From NCBI GenBank assembly GCA_944380875.1, contig CALWJA010000066.1, forward strand, positions 1-58,783: a DNA stretch of 58,783 nt, given 5' to 3'. The notes beneath the pieces were generated by a model. That model was given only the letters and a program-made list of their open reading frames with translations, searched no databases and had not been told where the DNA came from. Within the stretch, counting starts at the first letter, position 1, and each line of letters opens with the position of its first letter. Made by a program: the position numbers and the translations under genes. Source of the stretch: an uncultured Clostridia bacterium. GTDB lineage: Bacteria; Bacillota; Clostridia; Oscillospirales; Acutalibacteraceae. Below are positions 41,475 to 50,125 of this stretch, in pieces.

Positions 41475-43853
41475 TTATTTCAGTTCCGCAATGGTAACGC
41501 CGTTTTCACCTTCTCCAAATGTACCCAAACGGTAGCTTTTTACAGAAGGATGGTTCTTCAAATGCGCCTGCACAGCTGCCCGCAAAGCGCCTGTTCCCTT
41601 GCCGTGGATAATCGTCACCTGATGGAGACCCGCCAACTGGGCGTTGTCGATAAAACGGTCCACATTGAGAATCGCTTCGTCGGTGGTCTGCCCTCTCAGA
41701 TCCAAATCCATGGAGGCGGAAGAATTGCGCATTCCCCCGCTTGCGCTGGAACGGGGAATATTCCTGCCCTTGGGAGCTTTCACCTTTTCCTGCTTCAGCA
41801 GCCGAAGATTCTTCAGAGGCACTCTGGTCCGCAAAATACCCGCCTGCACCAGGACAGGTCCTTTTTGGGGGACTTCCAGCACAGTAGCTTTTTTATCAAT
41901 ATCATAGATAAGTACGCTGTCACCGGGCTTCAGGGGACGAGGCAGTTCATATTCCTCATCCTGCTTTTCCCGGACAGGATCCGCTGCGTCCTCCAGGCGG
42001 CGAAGGCCGCTCTTCATCCGCGCTTTTTGCTCAGCTGAAAGCATCTTATTCTGCTGACGCCGGGCTTCCTCCATCTCATTCATCAGGGCGTCGATCTGGC
42101 CCCTCGTCCTTGCCACCAATTCCGACGCCCGGCGGCGGGCCTCTTCCATCTCGTGTTCGGCCCCGGCTTCCAGCTTCGCCCGTTTTTCTTCGGCTTCTTT
42201 CAGCGCCTGCTGGGCCTTTTGAAGAGCTTCACGAGCCTCTGTTCTCTCCTCTTCCAAGGCCTGACGACTGGTTTCCAGCTGTTCTACCACATCTTCAAAA
42301 CGGGTATTCTCGCTGGATACAAATTCCTTCGCCCGCTCTACGATGCCTTCTTCCATTCCCAGCCGCAAACAGATGGCAAAAGCGTTGGAACGGCCCGGCA
42401 CACCGATTAAAAGCCTGTAAGTGGGCCGCAGTGTCGCTACATCAAATTCGCAGCAGGCATTTTCCACGCCTGGAGTTTGCAGAGCGTAAGCTTTCAGCTC
42501 GGCATAGTGGGTAGTGGCCGCGATGCGGCATCCCTGCAGGCGCAGCGCTTCCAGCAAAGCCGTAGCCAGAGCCGCACCTTCGATAGGATCGGTTCCGGCG
42601 CCCAGTTCATCCAGGAGCACCAAGCTCTTTTCATCCGCTTCCTTTACAATACCTATAATGTTGGTCATATGAGCGGAGAACGTGGAAAGAGACTGTTCAA
42701 TGCTCTGCTCATCGCCAATATCGGATAAAACCTTATCGAAAACCGAAACCCGGCTTTCATCGGACACAGGCAGCATCAAGCCGCACATAGCCATCAAACA
42801 CATCAGGCCGATCGTCTTCAGGGAAACGGTCTTGCCGCCCGTGTTGGGGCCTGTAATAACCAAAGTATCGAAACGAGTCCCCATCTCAATATTGGTAGGG
42901 ACTACCGTATCCTTGGAAATAAGAGGATGCCGCGCCTTTTTCAGGTCGATAATACCCTCATCGTTTACAAGGGGAATCGTGGCCTTCATCTTATAGCCCA
43001 AATTGGCCTTTGCGAAAATCAGATTCAGTTCTACCGCCATAGTATAACTGCTGATAATACTGCTTGCAAAGCTTCCCGCTTCCCCGGAAAGTTCCGCCAG
43101 GATCCGCTCTATTTCCGCTTTTTCGTTTGAAAGGAGCACCCGGATCTCATTATTGGCTTCCACCACAGCCAAAGGCTCTATAAATACCGTGGCTCCGCTG
43201 GAAGACGTATCATGCACAAGGCCCGGAACTTCACCCCTGCATTCGGCCTTAACAGGCACAACAAACCTGCCTGAACGCATGGTTACGATAGGATCCTGCA
43301 GATACTTTTGGTAATACGGAGAACGGATCATTTTATCCATCTGTTCTCTCGCCCGAAGAGAAGCCCCCCGGATCTTTCTGCGGATGGAAGCCAGTTGCGG
43401 AGAAGCGTTATCCGCCATCTCTTCCTCAGAAAGGATGGAAGAAAAAATCCTCTCTTCCAGATACTTATTGGCCATCAGCATATGAAAGCGGTCGTCTAAA
43501 ACCCCTTTCACGCCTTCGCTCCGATTTCTCCATTCCAATATTCCGCGGATGGTCCGCAGAACCTGCGCCACCCGGAGAAGTTCACCCATAGTCAGAAAGC
43601 CGCCGGCTTCCGCCCTGCGAAGGGAGGATGTAACGTTTTGCAGGCCTCCAAAAGAGGGCGCCCCAAACCGGGCCATAAGAGAATGGGCCTCTCCCGTTTC
43701 CGCCAAACGACGGTTTACTTCCGAAAGGGAAGAAGAAGGCTCCAACGCACGTGCCAGAGCCGCCGCATCCTCGCAGGCAGTCTCATCCGCCAAAAGCTTT
43801 AAAATTTTATCCAGCTCCAAAATATGGTTGCTGCGTTTTAAATTATATTCCAT
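41475..43853 (-). CDS. mutS2: Endonuclease MutS2
   Basis: This 792-residue protein has MutS-like core domains with Walker A GPNTGGKT (about 327) and LLDELGAGTDP Walker B, a long coiled coil rich in Glu, Ala and Lys (about 520-620), and a C-terminal Smr nuclease domain (DLDLRGQTTDEAI, HGKGTGALR). Smr is absent from mismatch-repair MutS, so this is MutS2: it suppresses homologous recombination and can split collided ribosomes. Length and order are normal. A weak GC stem follows (about 41387-41408). Confidence 0.96.
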   Translation of the reverse strand: MEYNLKRSNHILELDKILKLLADETACEDAAALARALEPSSSLSEVNRRLAETGEAHSLMARFGAPSFGGLQNVTSSLRRAEAGGFLTMGELLRVAQVLRTIRGILEWRNRSEGVKGVLDDRFHMLMANKYLEERIFSSILSEEEMADNASPQLASIRRKIRGASLRAREQMDKMIRSPYYQKYLQDPIVTMRSGRFVVPVKAECRGEVPGLVHDTSSSGATVFIEPLAVVEANNEIRVLLSNEKAEIERILAELSGEAGSFASSIISSYTMAVELNLIFAKANLGYKMKATIPLVNDEGIIDLKKARHPLISKDTVVPTNIEMGTRFDTLVITGPNTGGKTVSLKTIGLMCLMAMCGLMLPVSDESRVSVFDKVLSDIGDEQSIEQSLSTFSAHMTNIIGIVKEADEKSLVLLDELGAGTDPIEGAALATALLEALRLQGCRIAATTHYAELKAYALQTPGVENACCEFDVATLRPTYRLLIGVPGRSNAFAICLRLGMEEGIVERAKEFVSSENTRFEDVVEQLETSRQALEEERTEAREALQKAQQALKEAEEKRAKLEAGAEHEMEEARRRASELVARTRGQIDALMNEMEEARRQQNKMLSAEQKARMKSGLRRLEDAADPVREKQDEEYELPRPLKPGDSVLIYDIDKKATVLEVPQKGPVLVQAGILRTRVPLKNLRLLKQEKVKAPKGRNIPRSSASGGMRNSSASMDLDLRGQTTDEAILNVDRFIDNAQLAGLHQVTIIHGKGTGALRAAVQAHLKNHPSVKSYRLGTFGEGENGVTIAELK

Positions 43854-43917
43854 AGTATAAACCTCAAACTATATAAAACACCGTACTTTTCCGGCTACTC
43901 TGCCGGGAAAAGCATAT

Positions 43918-44706
43918 TTATAAACCTTCCTTCTCCTTCACCGGTTCCGGAGAATCCGCGAATACATGGTGAAAGAAATCCAACGTTCTAAATCCCCGCT
44001 CCAAGGTGTTCAAAGTATATTCCTCCGAAGCTTTGGCCAGCTGTTTTCTACCTGAGGCTGAAAGGGAAAACCCGAAAAGTTTTTCCATATCCGCATAGAT
44101 CGTATGGCGCAAAGCCATGAGAACGCCCGGAGAAAGAATGCAGTATGGAGAACGCAAAGCCGCTTTTCTGCCGCAATCCGGGCAATATATAACACCCTCC
44201 CGAGGGTAAAACCACATTTGCTGCGATTCATACAGCCCGCAGCCTCTGCAGCCCACCAGATCCGGCATAAAACCAGCCAATGAAAGGGAACGCATTTCCA
44301 CTACTGCTTTCAGTATCAAAAGGGGACGGTTTCCCCGGCTCAGATAGTGAAGGGCATTCAAAAAAAGACGCAAAAAATCCCCGGCCGGCGCTTCCTGGGG
44401 AGCCAACACTGACGCCAGCTCGCAGAAATACTGGGCAAGGGACAACCGGTCTATATCCCGGCGGAGATCAAAAAACAGCTCCTGAGACTGCGCCTCGTCG
44501 ATTGTGTATGTATCCCGCCCTTTATAAATTCGAAAGCGGGAATATGCTAAAAGCTGGGTACCGAAAAGCTTCTGGCTGCGAAATCGGTTGGCCTGCCTGG
44601 CAAAAGCGCGCAGAAGGCCTTCCTCCCGGGTTAAAACCGTTACCAAACGGTCACTCTCCCCGATGGATTTTTCCCCTATCACCAATCCGTCTGTTTCGAT
44701 ATGCAT
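43918..44706 (-). CDS. recO: DNA repair protein RecO
   Basis: This 262-residue protein loads RecA with RecR onto single-stranded DNA. The N-terminal OB fold opens with MHIETDGLVIGEKSIGESDRL, and the zinc site is CRGCGLYESQ and YCPDCG (two CxxC pairs, about 152 and 174). Start ATG 44706 follows AAGGAGAGG and lies inside the end of the small gene at 44651, so the two overlap by 56 bp in different frames. Confidence 0.96.
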   Translation of the reverse strand: MHIETDGLVIGEKSIGESDRLVTVLTREEGLLRAFARQANRFRSQKLFGTQLLAYSRFRIYKGRDTYTIDEAQSQELFFDLRRDIDRLSLAQYFCELASVLAPQEAPAGDFLRLFLNALHYLSRGNRPLLILKAVVEMRSLSLAGFMPDLVGCRGCGLYESQQMWFYPREGVIYCPDCGRKAALRSPYCILSPGVLMALRHTIYADMEKLFGFSLSASGRKQLAKASEEYTLNTLERGFRTLDFFHHVFADSPEPVKEKEGL

Positions 44707-44851
44707 CGGGCCTCTCCTTTTCCGCGGAAAGCAGCGGGCCTGTTTCCCCGCATTCCGCCGCCCGGCTGGAATATTTACACTGGCTGTAAATCAGGTAATC
44801 CTGCACACTGCCGCTTTGCGCAAAGCAATCCCATGCCGTTTGTTCGTCCAT
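44651..44851 (-). CDS. YqzL-like small protein overlapping recO
   Basis: This 66-residue protein starts at ATG 44851 behind AAAGGGG. Residues 1-26 (MDEQTAWDCFAQSGSVQDYLIY) match the YqzL family, short proteins often found between era and recO in Firmicutes. The rest is arginine- and glutamate-rich and runs 56 bp into recO in another frame, longer than the usual 45-50 residues, so the tail may be functionally irrelevant. The neighbours era and recO support the call. Function unknown. Confidence 0.75.
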   Translation of the reverse strand: MDEQTAWDCFAQSGSVQDYLIYSQCKYSSRAAECGETGPLLSAEKERPDAYRNRRIGDRGKIHRGE

Positions 44852-45098
44852 TTCCCACAACCCCTTTCCAAATATCGGCGCGCCTTCCCAGCCGCTTGCA
44901 ATAGAGCTAAAGGAAAAGGCACCTCATTTTCCGAAGCGTTTCTGTTACCATTCTATGCACGAAAGCCGAATCCACTTCTAAAAAACAGTATTGCCTTCCT
45001 TATTTGGGGTATGTGAGGGAAATATTGTAATGCCAAATTAAAAAATTCAAACAGAATTGACCGCTATTGCCGGTAATCGAAGCTAAAAAGCAGCCAGT

Positions 45099-46049
45099 CT
45101 ATCCTTCAAAATCCGTTTTATCATAGCCGAGACTGCGCAAGAGCCCTTCCCGATTCCGCCAATCCTCCCGAACTTTTACCCAGAGCTTCAAATTCACCCT
45201 GCAGCCAAAAAAGCGTTCCATATCCGCCCGGGAATAACTGCCTACCTTTTTCAGCATAGAACCGCCCTTCCCGATGATAATACCTTTATGGCTTTCCCGC
45301 TCGCAGAAAATCACAGCGTCAATATCCGTTATATCGCTGTCTTCCCGCTCACGCATGCGCTCCACAAAAACTGCTGTTCCGTGAGGAACTTCCCCCTCCA
45401 GCAGGCGCAGGAGTTTTTCCCGGATAATTTCAGCCGCCAAAACTCTTTCCGGCTGATCGGTAAGCGTATCATCCGGGAACATATGCCCTCCAGGCTGGCA
45501 AAGCTTTTTCAGTTCGGGGAGAAGGGCATCCTTTACGCCATTCCCATCCTGGGCCGAAACAGGCACAACAGCCTCAAAGGCATACAACTTGGAAAACTCC
45601 GCTATTTGCTCCATAAGCCGGGATTTATCCTCCAAAAGATCAATCTTGTTTATAGCCAACACAGCAGGAAGCGACATAGACTGAAATCTTTTCATCAGTT
45701 CCTGATCGGCAGGCGATACCGGTTTTCCAGCTTCCACAACTAACAGGCAGGCATCCACCCCAGCCACCGATTCGTTGACGGAACGAACCATATATTCTCC
45801 CAGCCTGCTTTTCGGCTGATGCAGGCCTGGAGTATCGATGAATACCAGCTGATCCTCGCCTTCTGTTAAGACGCCCATTATTCTGGTACGGGTTGTCTGG
45901 GGCTTTCTGCTCACTATGGCTATTTTTTGCCCCAGCATCCGGTTCAAAAGGGAAGACTTCCCCACGTTCGGCCGCCCCACAATGGCGATAAAAGCGGTTC
46001 TTCCGGCAAAATTATTTTCCATATCCTGTATCTGAATATCCAAATGCAT
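45099..46049 (-). CDS. era: GTPase Era
   Basis: This GTPase binds the 3' end of 16S rRNA and checks 30S maturation. The GTPase domain has G1 GRPNVGKSS, G3 DTPGLHQP and G4 NKID; the KH domain at the C-terminus has GIIIGKGGSMLKKVG. Residues 1-10 are variable, and no site fits well: ATG 46049 lies right behind GAGGAA, TTG 46043 has better spacing (six bases), and ATG 46022 is the other option. I keep ATG 46049 (316 residues). The next gene upstream is dgkA. Confidence 0.95.
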   Translation of the reverse strand: MHLDIQIQDMENNFAGRTAFIAIVGRPNVGKSSLLNRMLGQKIAIVSRKPQTTRTRIMGVLTEGEDQLVFIDTPGLHQPKSRLGEYMVRSVNESVAGVDACLLVVEAGKPVSPADQELMKRFQSMSLPAVLAINKIDLLEDKSRLMEQIAEFSKLYAFEAVVPVSAQDGNGVKDALLPELKKLCQPGGHMFPDDTLTDQPERVLAAEIIREKLLRLLEGEVPHGTAVFVERMREREDSDITDIDAVIFCERESHKGIIIGKGGSMLKKVGSYSRADMERFFGCRVNLKLWVKVREDWRNREGLLRSLGYDKTDFEG

Positions 46050-46109
46050 TTCCTCAGTCTTTCTTAAAACTTCCCAATTTCATTCTTACGTATTGGCAGC
46101 AAAGCTCCG

Positions 46110-46589
46110 TCAGGGCCTGTCCACTCTACTGGATCTGGGCAACCCCAAAAAACAATACAGAAACAGGCAAACTGCCGAAAGTATCAACGCTGCCAATGCC
46201 CACGGTCTATCCGCAAACCATAAGCCTATTTGCCAAAACACCTCCGGCCTCCAAAAAAGGCACAAAGCTACACAAACCGCTCCAGCCGCGCAGATAAGCA
46301 CTGCCCCAGCCGCGATATCTTTTGCCGCTTTTATAAGAGGGTTATATTCCTTTCCTATCCGGTCACAAAGCCTTTCAACAGCTGTATTTACGCATTCAGC
46401 CGCCAAAACCAACGCCATTGTAAGGAACAGAATAGCCCATTCCCCCCTTGTGAGATGGAAAAAAGGCGCAAAAAGCAATACGTAGAACACAGCCACCGTA
46501 TGAATCCGCATATTGCGTTCTTCCAAAACACAGCGGCCTATACCGGCGAAAGCATATCGAAACCCTTTCAAAAACCGTTTAATGCCCAT
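46110..46589 (-). CDS. dgkA: Undecaprenol/diacylglycerol kinase
   Basis: This 159-residue membrane enzyme phosphorylates undecaprenol in Firmicutes. Markers are FRYAFAGIGRCVLEERNMRIH and LAAECVNTAVERLCDRIG, and AKDIAAGAVLICAAGA in helix three. The C-terminal 40 residues add one more hydrophobic segment not found in the short Bacillus enzyme. It lies between ybeY and era, where Bacillus has dgkA followed by cdd; cdd is missing here. Confidence 0.92.
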   Translation of the reverse strand: MGIKRFLKGFRYAFAGIGRCVLEERNMRIHTVAVFYVLLFAPFFHLTRGEWAILFLTMALVLAAECVNTAVERLCDRIGKEYNPLIKAAKDIAAGAVLICAAGAVCVALCLFWRPEVFWQIGLWFADRPWALAALILSAVCLFLYCFLGLPRSSRVDRP

Positions 46590-46620
46590 ATTTCTCCTTT
46601 TTCAGAGATATCCAAAAAGA

Positions 46621-47130
46621 TTACTCGTCCTCATCCATAAAATAACTGGCAGCGCTGCCGGGAAGCCCCAGTTGGGTCATCACATGCTCTTCCTTTTCGC
46701 GCATATGCATTTTATCTATACCGGAGGTCTCATGGTCATATCCCAGCAAATGCAGCATGGAATGCGCCGTCAAATAGCCTACCTCTCTCTCCAGGCTATG
46801 GCCATACCGATTGGCCTGCTCCACAGCCTTCTCCATAGAGATAACAATATCCCCCAGGATTTTTGCGCCCGTATCATGGTTTTCGTCGTATACGCCGTTT
46901 TCGCCCATGGGGAAAGAGAGCACATCTGTGGGCATATCCTTATCCCGATACTGCCGGTTCAGCTCATGGATCTGCTTATTATTTACAAAAGTAACGCTGA
47001 TTTCCGCCGGATACGGAAAATTTTCCATCCGCAGCACCGCGTTGCAGCAGCGCCGCACAAGCATTCTCATGCCGGTGGGAATCTTTACCTCTTTCTGTGT
47101 GTTATCGATGATGACTCTTATTTTTTCCAT
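46621..47130 (-). CDS. ybeY: Endoribonuclease YbeY
   Basis: This 169-residue zinc RNase matures 16S rRNA 3' ends and clears defective 70S ribosomes. The metal site is HSMLHLLGYDH (about 124-134), the HxxxHxxxxxH form, preceded by DVLSFPMGE. Start ATG 47130 follows TATAGGGTATG. It lies between phoH and dgkA as usual. In Bacillus a large HD-domain gene (yqfF) sits between phoH and ybeY; here it is absent and the gap is 73 bp. Confidence 0.96.
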   Translation of the reverse strand: MEKIRVIIDNTQKEVKIPTGMRMLVRRCCNAVLRMENFPYPAEISVTFVNNKQIHELNRQYRDKDMPTDVLSFPMGENGVYDENHDTGAKILGDIVISMEKAVEQANRYGHSLEREVGYLTAHSMLHLLGYDHETSGIDKMHMREKEEHVMTQLGLPGSAASYFMDEDE

Positions 47131-47203
47131 ACCCTATATCATACCTTTCCGCCGCCTGGAAGCGGCTGTTTTTTCAGCTTTCTGCCGGTTTTATAAGCAG
47201 GAT

Positions 47204-48160
47204 TCAGCGCCTTGATTCCGCCTTCGCATACGCTTTGATAATATCCTGCACAAGACGGTGGCGGACTACATCCTTTTCATCAAAACGAACCTGCGCTATA
47301 TCGTCTATTCCTTTGAGAATATGCATGACATCCTTTAAACCGGAACGTCTGCCGTCCGGCAAATCGATCTGGGTAATATCGCCAGTAATAACCATCTTGG
47401 AATTAAACCCTAAACGGGTCAGAAACATTTTCATCTGCTCCTGGGTGGTGTTCTGGGCTTCGTCCAGAATAATAAAACTGTCATCTAAAGTGCGGCCGCG
47501 CATATAGGCCAGCGGGGCAACCTCAATATTTCCCTTTTCCACGTATTTCTGATAGGTTTCGGCCCCCAGCATATCAAACAATGCGTCATAAAGAGGGCGC
47601 AGATACGGGTCCACCTTCTGCTGCAAGTCACCGGGCAGGAATCCCAGTTTCTCTCCCGCCTCCACAGCCGGTCTGGTCAGGATAATTCGGTTTACCTGCT
47701 GCGCCCGGAAAGCCGTTACGGCCAGTGCAACCGCCAGATACGTCTTACCTGTTCCCGCAGGACCTACGCCTATGGTGATGGTATGCTCCTTAATGGCTGT
47801 GCAATATCGCTTCTGCCCCAGGGTCTTGGGTTTTACCGGTTTTCCCCGGCTGGTGATGCAGATGCAGTCTCCTGCCAAAGTCTGCATCTTTTCTTCCGTC
47901 CCCTCTTCTACAAGGCTCATACAATACCGGATATTCTGTTCATTCAGGGCCTCTCCCTGATTAATCATCTGCAGAAGACTTTCAATCACCCTGGATGCCT
48001 TCTCCACCTCTTCCGGCTCCCCTGCAATACGGATCTCGCCCCCGCGGCTGGTAATCGCCACATTATAAGTCTTTGAGATCAGCTTTACATTTTCATCAAA
48101 GCTTCCAAACAGAGCCACCGCCTGCTCAAGGCGGTCAAAATTCACTTTCTTCTCCATCAT
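47204..48160 (-). CDS. phoH: PhoH family ATPase
   Basis: Start ATG 48160 (318 residues) follows TAGGAGA. PhoH is an ATPase/helicase-like protein linked to RNA metabolism. The N-terminal part is KH-like (about 5-70); the ATPase has Walker A GPAGTGKTYLA, Walker B FIILDEAQN and MVITGDITQIDLP. Two possible minus-strand promoters precede it: GTGACG-17-TATAAT (48362-48390) and TTGACA-18-CAGAAT (48198-48227), so phoH can be expressed apart from yqfCD. Confidence 0.95.
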   Translation of the reverse strand: MMEKKVNFDRLEQAVALFGSFDENVKLISKTYNVAITSRGGEIRIAGEPEEVEKASRVIESLLQMINQGEALNEQNIRYCMSLVEEGTEEKMQTLAGDCICITSRGKPVKPKTLGQKRYCTAIKEHTITIGVGPAGTGKTYLAVALAVTAFRAQQVNRIILTRPAVEAGEKLGFLPGDLQQKVDPYLRPLYDALFDMLGAETYQKYVEKGNIEVAPLAYMRGRTLDDSFIILDEAQNTTQEQMKMFLTRLGFNSKMVITGDITQIDLPDGRRSGLKDVMHILKGIDDIAQVRFDEKDVVRHRLVQDIIKAYAKAESRR

Positions 48161-48197
48161 TCTGCCATAATCTCCTATTAGTAAGCTGAATATGAGA

Positions 48198-48227
48198 ATT
48201 CTGCACAAAGCACCCGCAGATTGTCAA
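48198..48227 (-). promoter_or_regulatory. Candidate proximal promoter of phoH
   Basis: On the minus strand TTGACA (48222-48227), 18-bp spacer, CAGAAT (48198-48203). A second candidate with TATAAT at 48362-48367 and a poor -35 (GTGACG, 48385-48390) lies upstream. Between them is a TTTTGCG/CGCAAAA stem. Confidence 0.5.
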
Positions 48228-48426
48228 GATGCCAATGTAAATACAGTAATTTTGCGCTTTTTTATAAAAGAAACGCAAAAGCACACATCCACTTTTTTTG
48301 TACAGGATATCCATAAACGGTAAAAACTATTATTCATGTTGTTTATATTTTATCAAGATAGATTATAGCATATTTTCCTTTTCCCGTCACCCGTTCCACT
48401 TTAAAAAATATCATAAAATTATTTGG

Positions 48427-49590
48427 TTATTTTATAATAATTTCCGACTCTATTGCTATATTCTCTTCGCATTTTATGGTCACTGTGCAATAAAGAACTT
48501 GATCCCGAATTACAAACTCTTCCGCCTGTTCCAGGATTTTCAGTTCGCTCAATTCCTTTTCCTGTTTTTCTATTTCCTTCCTGGCTAGTTTCTCCGCTTC
48601 TTCACGGCTGCGCTCTCTCTGGCCAATCTCCACTTTTTTCCAAACTTCTTCGGTCCAATAAATAGGAAGACGGTTTCCGTTTGCCTTTAGGGATGTTATA
48701 TCTCCGGACCGTTCCCACCCATCCTCAAGAGGGGCAGTTGTGAGGCTCAAAGGCAGCGGAATCCCAAAAATAGTAAGGCTTCTTCGGGTGACAGTTTCCC
48801 CGGTATATGTTTTCGTTTTTTCGATTAAAGGGATCTCGGCTGAAAAGGTTCGAGTGGTTTTGGCGATAATCCTCCCATCCGCCCGAACAGCCGGGGAAGC
48901 CCCATTTTCTACTGTACCGCTGATGAGAAGCTGCCCGGGAGACACCGCTTCTCCCACGGAAACGGCCGCCTTGCCGGAAAAAACCTCAATACGTACAACC
49001 TGGCCGGCAACGGACGCTTTCATATTACCCACATGTTCCGTATCCACCATTTCCGGTTTTTCCACGCCTTCTGTCAAAGAAATGTGAACCGTGCTTCCGC
49101 TGGTATTTACCGTAAGCCAGGAAATTTCCGGAAACATTTGCATAAGCCGCTGCTGTATGGTGTGGGGATCCATATCCGATCTGGCCATTCCCAGACTGAG
49201 CCCGGCTTCCTGGCATGCGGCTCGAAAATCCTCTTCCCGAATTTCTTCGCAGCCGCTGACTTCTATGCTCCAAACTCTGGAGGAAAGAAATAGAACAAGA
49301 CATATCGCTAACAGCAACCCTAAAGGGATACCTCTTCGTTTGCGCAAAAAGGAAAGCCGGAAGGGCATTCCGGCCTTTTTTCGTATACGCAGTCTGCAGC
49401 CGGACCTGCGGGCACAGGCTCGAAGCCTGGAATAGTGGGAAGCGGCGGCGAAAGCGCTGTATGCACCGCCCCCCTGAATTCCCCAAAGAGGGATCCCCTG
49501 TTTCGCGCATTGGTTATAGAAACGCTCCGGAGACCCTTCTATGGAAAACTGCACGCTTCCCCTGAAGAAACGCAGAAGACCTACCAGCAT
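48427..49590 (-). CDS. yqfD: Sporulation protein YqfD
   Basis: This 387-residue protein is the YqfD partner of YqfC. After a cytoplasmic start, one membrane helix (about 89-107) is followed by an outside region with a SpoIVFA/POTRA-like fold (EVSGCEEIREEDFRAACQEAGL) and a C-terminal coiled segment rich in Glu and Lys. YqfD is required for sporulation in Firmicutes. It begins 17 bp after yqfC, forming a two-gene operon, and lies upstream of phoH as in Bacillus. Confidence 0.92.
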   Translation of the reverse strand: MLVGLLRFFRGSVQFSIEGSPERFYNQCAKQGIPLWGIQGGGAYSAFAAASHYSRLRACARRSGCRLRIRKKAGMPFRLSFLRKRRGIPLGLLLAICLVLFLSSRVWSIEVSGCEEIREEDFRAACQEAGLSLGMARSDMDPHTIQQRLMQMFPEISWLTVNTSGSTVHISLTEGVEKPEMVDTEHVGNMKASVAGQVVRIEVFSGKAAVSVGEAVSPGQLLISGTVENGASPAVRADGRIIAKTTRTFSAEIPLIEKTKTYTGETVTRRSLTIFGIPLPLSLTTAPLEDGWERSGDITSLKANGNRLPIYWTEEVWKKVEIGQRERSREEAEKLARKEIEKQEKELSELKILEQAEEFVIRDQVLYCTVTIKCEENIAIESEIIIK

Positions 49591-49606
49591 TCCTTATCCC
49601 TCCTGC

Positions 49607-49927
49607 TTAAACCATAAATTCCATTCCGGTGATAAATCCTTCCACCACCATAGAATCTGCCGTCATACACTTGATTGTCAATCCCCGCCCTGTAAATCGG
49701 ACAATTAGTTTTCCCGCTCTTACACGCACTACATCCGTATCGTATTCCAATATTCCCCGGCAATCCTCCAAAACAACTTCCCGATTGCCTTTAAACTCCA
49801 TTCTGGCCCCTTCCACCGCGTCCCGAAGAAGGGAACCACCCAGCCTTTGCAGGAAATTGCCCTGCGGTGTGTTCTTTTCTAAATTCCGGTCCCCTTTTCC
49901 TTCCCTTTTCCCTTTGGAGTTTCTCAC
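49607..49927 (-). CDS. yqfC: Sporulation protein YqfC
   Basis: This 106-residue protein is a short beta-rich, soluble YabP/YqfC-family member with LEDCRGILEYDTDVVRVRAGKLIVRFTGRGL. It is usually expressed from a mother-cell sigma-E promoter together with yqfD. The start is GTG 49927, with only a weak site (AGAGGGTG). About 145 bp upstream on the minus strand, CATACAT (50073-50079) and TTATATT (50093-50099) resemble sigma-E boxes, though spaced 13 instead of 14-15. Confidence 0.88.
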   Translation of the reverse strand: MRNSKGKREGKGDRNLEKNTPQGNFLQRLGGSLLRDAVEGARMEFKGNREVVLEDCRGILEYDTDVVRVRAGKLIVRFTGRGLTIKCMTADSMVVEGFITGMEFMV

Positions 49928-50071
49928 GGAGGAAACACCCTCTTTCCCAAAATGCTCTACGCTTTAAGATAACCGGCTTTCTGAATCGGATACCGAAACC
50001 GCCTGCCCTGCCGGCTCTGCGGAAAAGGCGGGGAAACGGAAACCGTACTTTAAAACTATGCGCTTTTCCGG

Positions 50072-50100
50072 GCATGTATGCGGATAGCCCGCAATATAAT
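50072..50100. promoter_or_regulatory. Divergent region with sigma-E-like boxes
   Basis: Minus strand: TTATATT (50093-50099) then CATACAT (50073-50079), close to the sigma-E form KMATATT/CATACA but with a short spacer, facing yqfC. The same bases include GCGG-ATAGC-CCGC, a small hairpin. A sigma-E origin fits sporulation genes on both sides, but the match is imperfect. Confidence 0.4.
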
Positions 50101-50125
50101 TGCTGTATAAAGAGGTGACGCCCAT

